Position numbers and translations under genes: made by a program. Below are positions 6,157-6,683 of a DNA stretch of 6,683 nt, piece after piece. Each line of letters begins with the position of its first letter. Position 1 is the first letter of the stretch. The stretch is from Bacteroidales bacterium. GTDB taxonomy: Bacteria; Bacteroidota; Bacteroidia; Bacteroidales; UBA4181. The stretch spans positions 1-6,683 of the forward strand of contig JAISKR010000080.1 in assembly GCA_031260845.1 (NCBI GenBank), in the 5' to 3' direction. Under the pieces are notes generated by a model that ran no database searches, was not told the DNA's origin, and worked only from the letters and a program-made list of their open reading frames with translations.

Positions 6157-6683
6157 TCAGGCTTTTGTCGCTTTTGCTTTTGCGGTTTTAGCCGTTGTTT
6201 TCGGCTTTGTCGCTTTGGCTGTCGCTACTTTTACCTCAGTTGCCGCTTTTTTAGCCGTTGTCGTCGGTTTTTTGGCTGTTGCTGTCGGTTTTTTGGCTGC
6301 TGTTTTTTTAGCCGCCGGTTTTTTGACCGGTTCTTCTTCCGGCTCGTCGTTCATCGCTTTGGCAATGGTAGTGCGCAAACGGTCAAGTTGAAGTTTGGTC
6401 TTTTCCAGTTCCTTTTCCTTTTCGGCTAACACGGATTGTAAGGCATCTACGTCAACTTTGGCAGCCGGTGCTACTATTTTCTGCAACTGCAAGGCAAAGT
6501 CTGACAGCACATTCATGTAATTGATGAACGCATCATAAGGCGATTCGTAAGGATTGTACGGTGTACGGCGTCCTGTGGAATAGAATTTGGTGCTCATAAA
6601 CCGGAAATGGTCGCTGGTTTGCAGGTATTTCCAGTCGATTTTCAGTTTCGGGTTGGGCGTCTGTTTCACCCGTTCATGCAGTG
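6157..6683 (-). CDS. GH57-type glycosidase (alpha-amylase-like), 5'-partial, with histone H1-like basic tail
   Basis: The frame runs open to the window's right edge, so only the C-terminal 174 residues are present. Neither the GTG at 6669 nor the ATG at 6597 is accepted as the start, because the family-like segment crosses both. The segment WKYLQTSDHFRFMSTKF, followed by YNPYESPYDAFINYMNVLSD, resembles from memory the C-terminal end of cytoplasmic Bacteroidota GH57 alpha-amylase-like enzymes (LQTSDHFYYM...NPY...PY.AFINYMNVL). These act on alpha-glucans such as glycogen. The catalytic residues lie outside the window. After it come a charged heptad-like helix, VDALQSVLAEKEKELEKTKL (about residues 77-96), which probably extends as a coiled coil to about 110, a short acidic DEPEEEP, and a 55-residue tail with 18 Lys and a single acidic residue, made of AAKK/AKKPT repeats as in histone H1. 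The tail is not part of the usual enzyme. The DUF2520 gene follows after 23 nt. Confidence 0.72.
   Translation of the reverse strand, partial: LHERVKQTPNPKLKIDWKYLQTSDHFRFMSTKFYSTGRRTPYNPYESPYDAFINYMNVLSDFALQLQKIVAPAAKVDVDALQSVLAEKEKELEKTKLQLDRLRTTIAKAMNDEPEEEPVKKPAAKKTAAKKPTATAKKPTTTAKKAATEVKVATAKATKPKTTAKTAKAKATKA
6263..6304 (-). repeat. Two 21-bp tandem repeats encoding the AKKPT tail motif
   Basis: Units at 6263-6283 and 6284-6304 both begin GTCGGTTTTTTGGCTG on the plus strand and differ only near their ends. They encode seven-residue units of the AKKPTAT/AKKPTTT kind on the minus strand. Looser copies flank them, and T runs of six to seven lie within. Such repeats can expand or contract in multiples of 21 bp without breaking the frame. 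Confidence 0.8.

Noticed and set aside
6092..6391. Plus-strand frame with a very hydrophobic Phe/Ala/Val-rich product that looks like a membrane protein
   Set aside because: It is the antisense image of the Lys/Ala-rich tail: AAA/GCC codons read backwards give Phe and Gly/Ala-type residues. The minus-strand frame continues a recognisable protein.
6595..6669. GTG 6669 or ATG 6597 as the start of a small stand-alone histone-like gene
   Set aside because: The frame stays open to the window edge, and the GH57-like segment LQTSDHFRFMSTKF spans the ATG, so the gene most likely extends further.
1..6683. CRISPR arrays, tRNA/rRNA genes, insertion sequences or phage genes
   Set aside because: No spaced direct repeats, cloverleaf or rRNA-like sequence, transposase motifs or terminal inverted repeats were seen.

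Overview
The window looks like a Bacteroidota chromosome, most likely a Bacteroidales-type organism. It carries a SusC/SusD outer-membrane pair, a Bacteroidota-type promoter (TAnnTTTG box), AT-rich translation starts without a clear Shine-Dalgarno sequence, and a cytoplasmic GH57-type amylase of the kind seen in that phylum. Species cannot be told from the sequence alone.

Layout. Bases 1-2097 (+) are the C-terminal ~70% of a SusC/RagA-type TonB-dependent transporter, cut by the window's left edge. Bases 2098-2449 are a 352-base gap before susD, which is unusually long for a susC-susD junction. The gap holds a good promoter match, a 31-codon leader-like ORF with a Cys-Cys codon pair and two consecutive stop codons, and several RNA stems, some mutually exclusive. 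Bases 2450-4108 (+) encode the SusD/RagB-type lipoprotein. A strong intrinsic terminator (4138-4188) follows. Only 16 nt after its T tract starts a secreted M28 zinc metallopeptidase (4205-5278, +). Converging from the right on the minus strand are a Rossmann/DUF2520 protein (5351-6133) and, 23 nt upstream of it, the C-terminal end of a gene I read as a GH57 glycosidase (6157-6683). That protein ends in a coiled coil and a lysine/alanine/threonine tail like histone H1.

How the genes may work together. SusC and SusD should form the outer-membrane pedal-bin importer. The M28 peptidase is exported by a type I signal peptide and would trim peptides in the periplasm or outside. Together they suggest an oligopeptide or glycopeptide uptake locus (compare RagAB) rather than a classical polysaccharide locus, but only one peptidase and no glycosidase is visible beside them. 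The most interesting region is the susC-susD gap. Its layout (promoter, short ORF with adjacent Cys codons, competing stems, susD) is what one expects of a leader-peptide attenuator, possibly sensing cysteine supply. This is an inference from sequence and needs comparative and transcript data.
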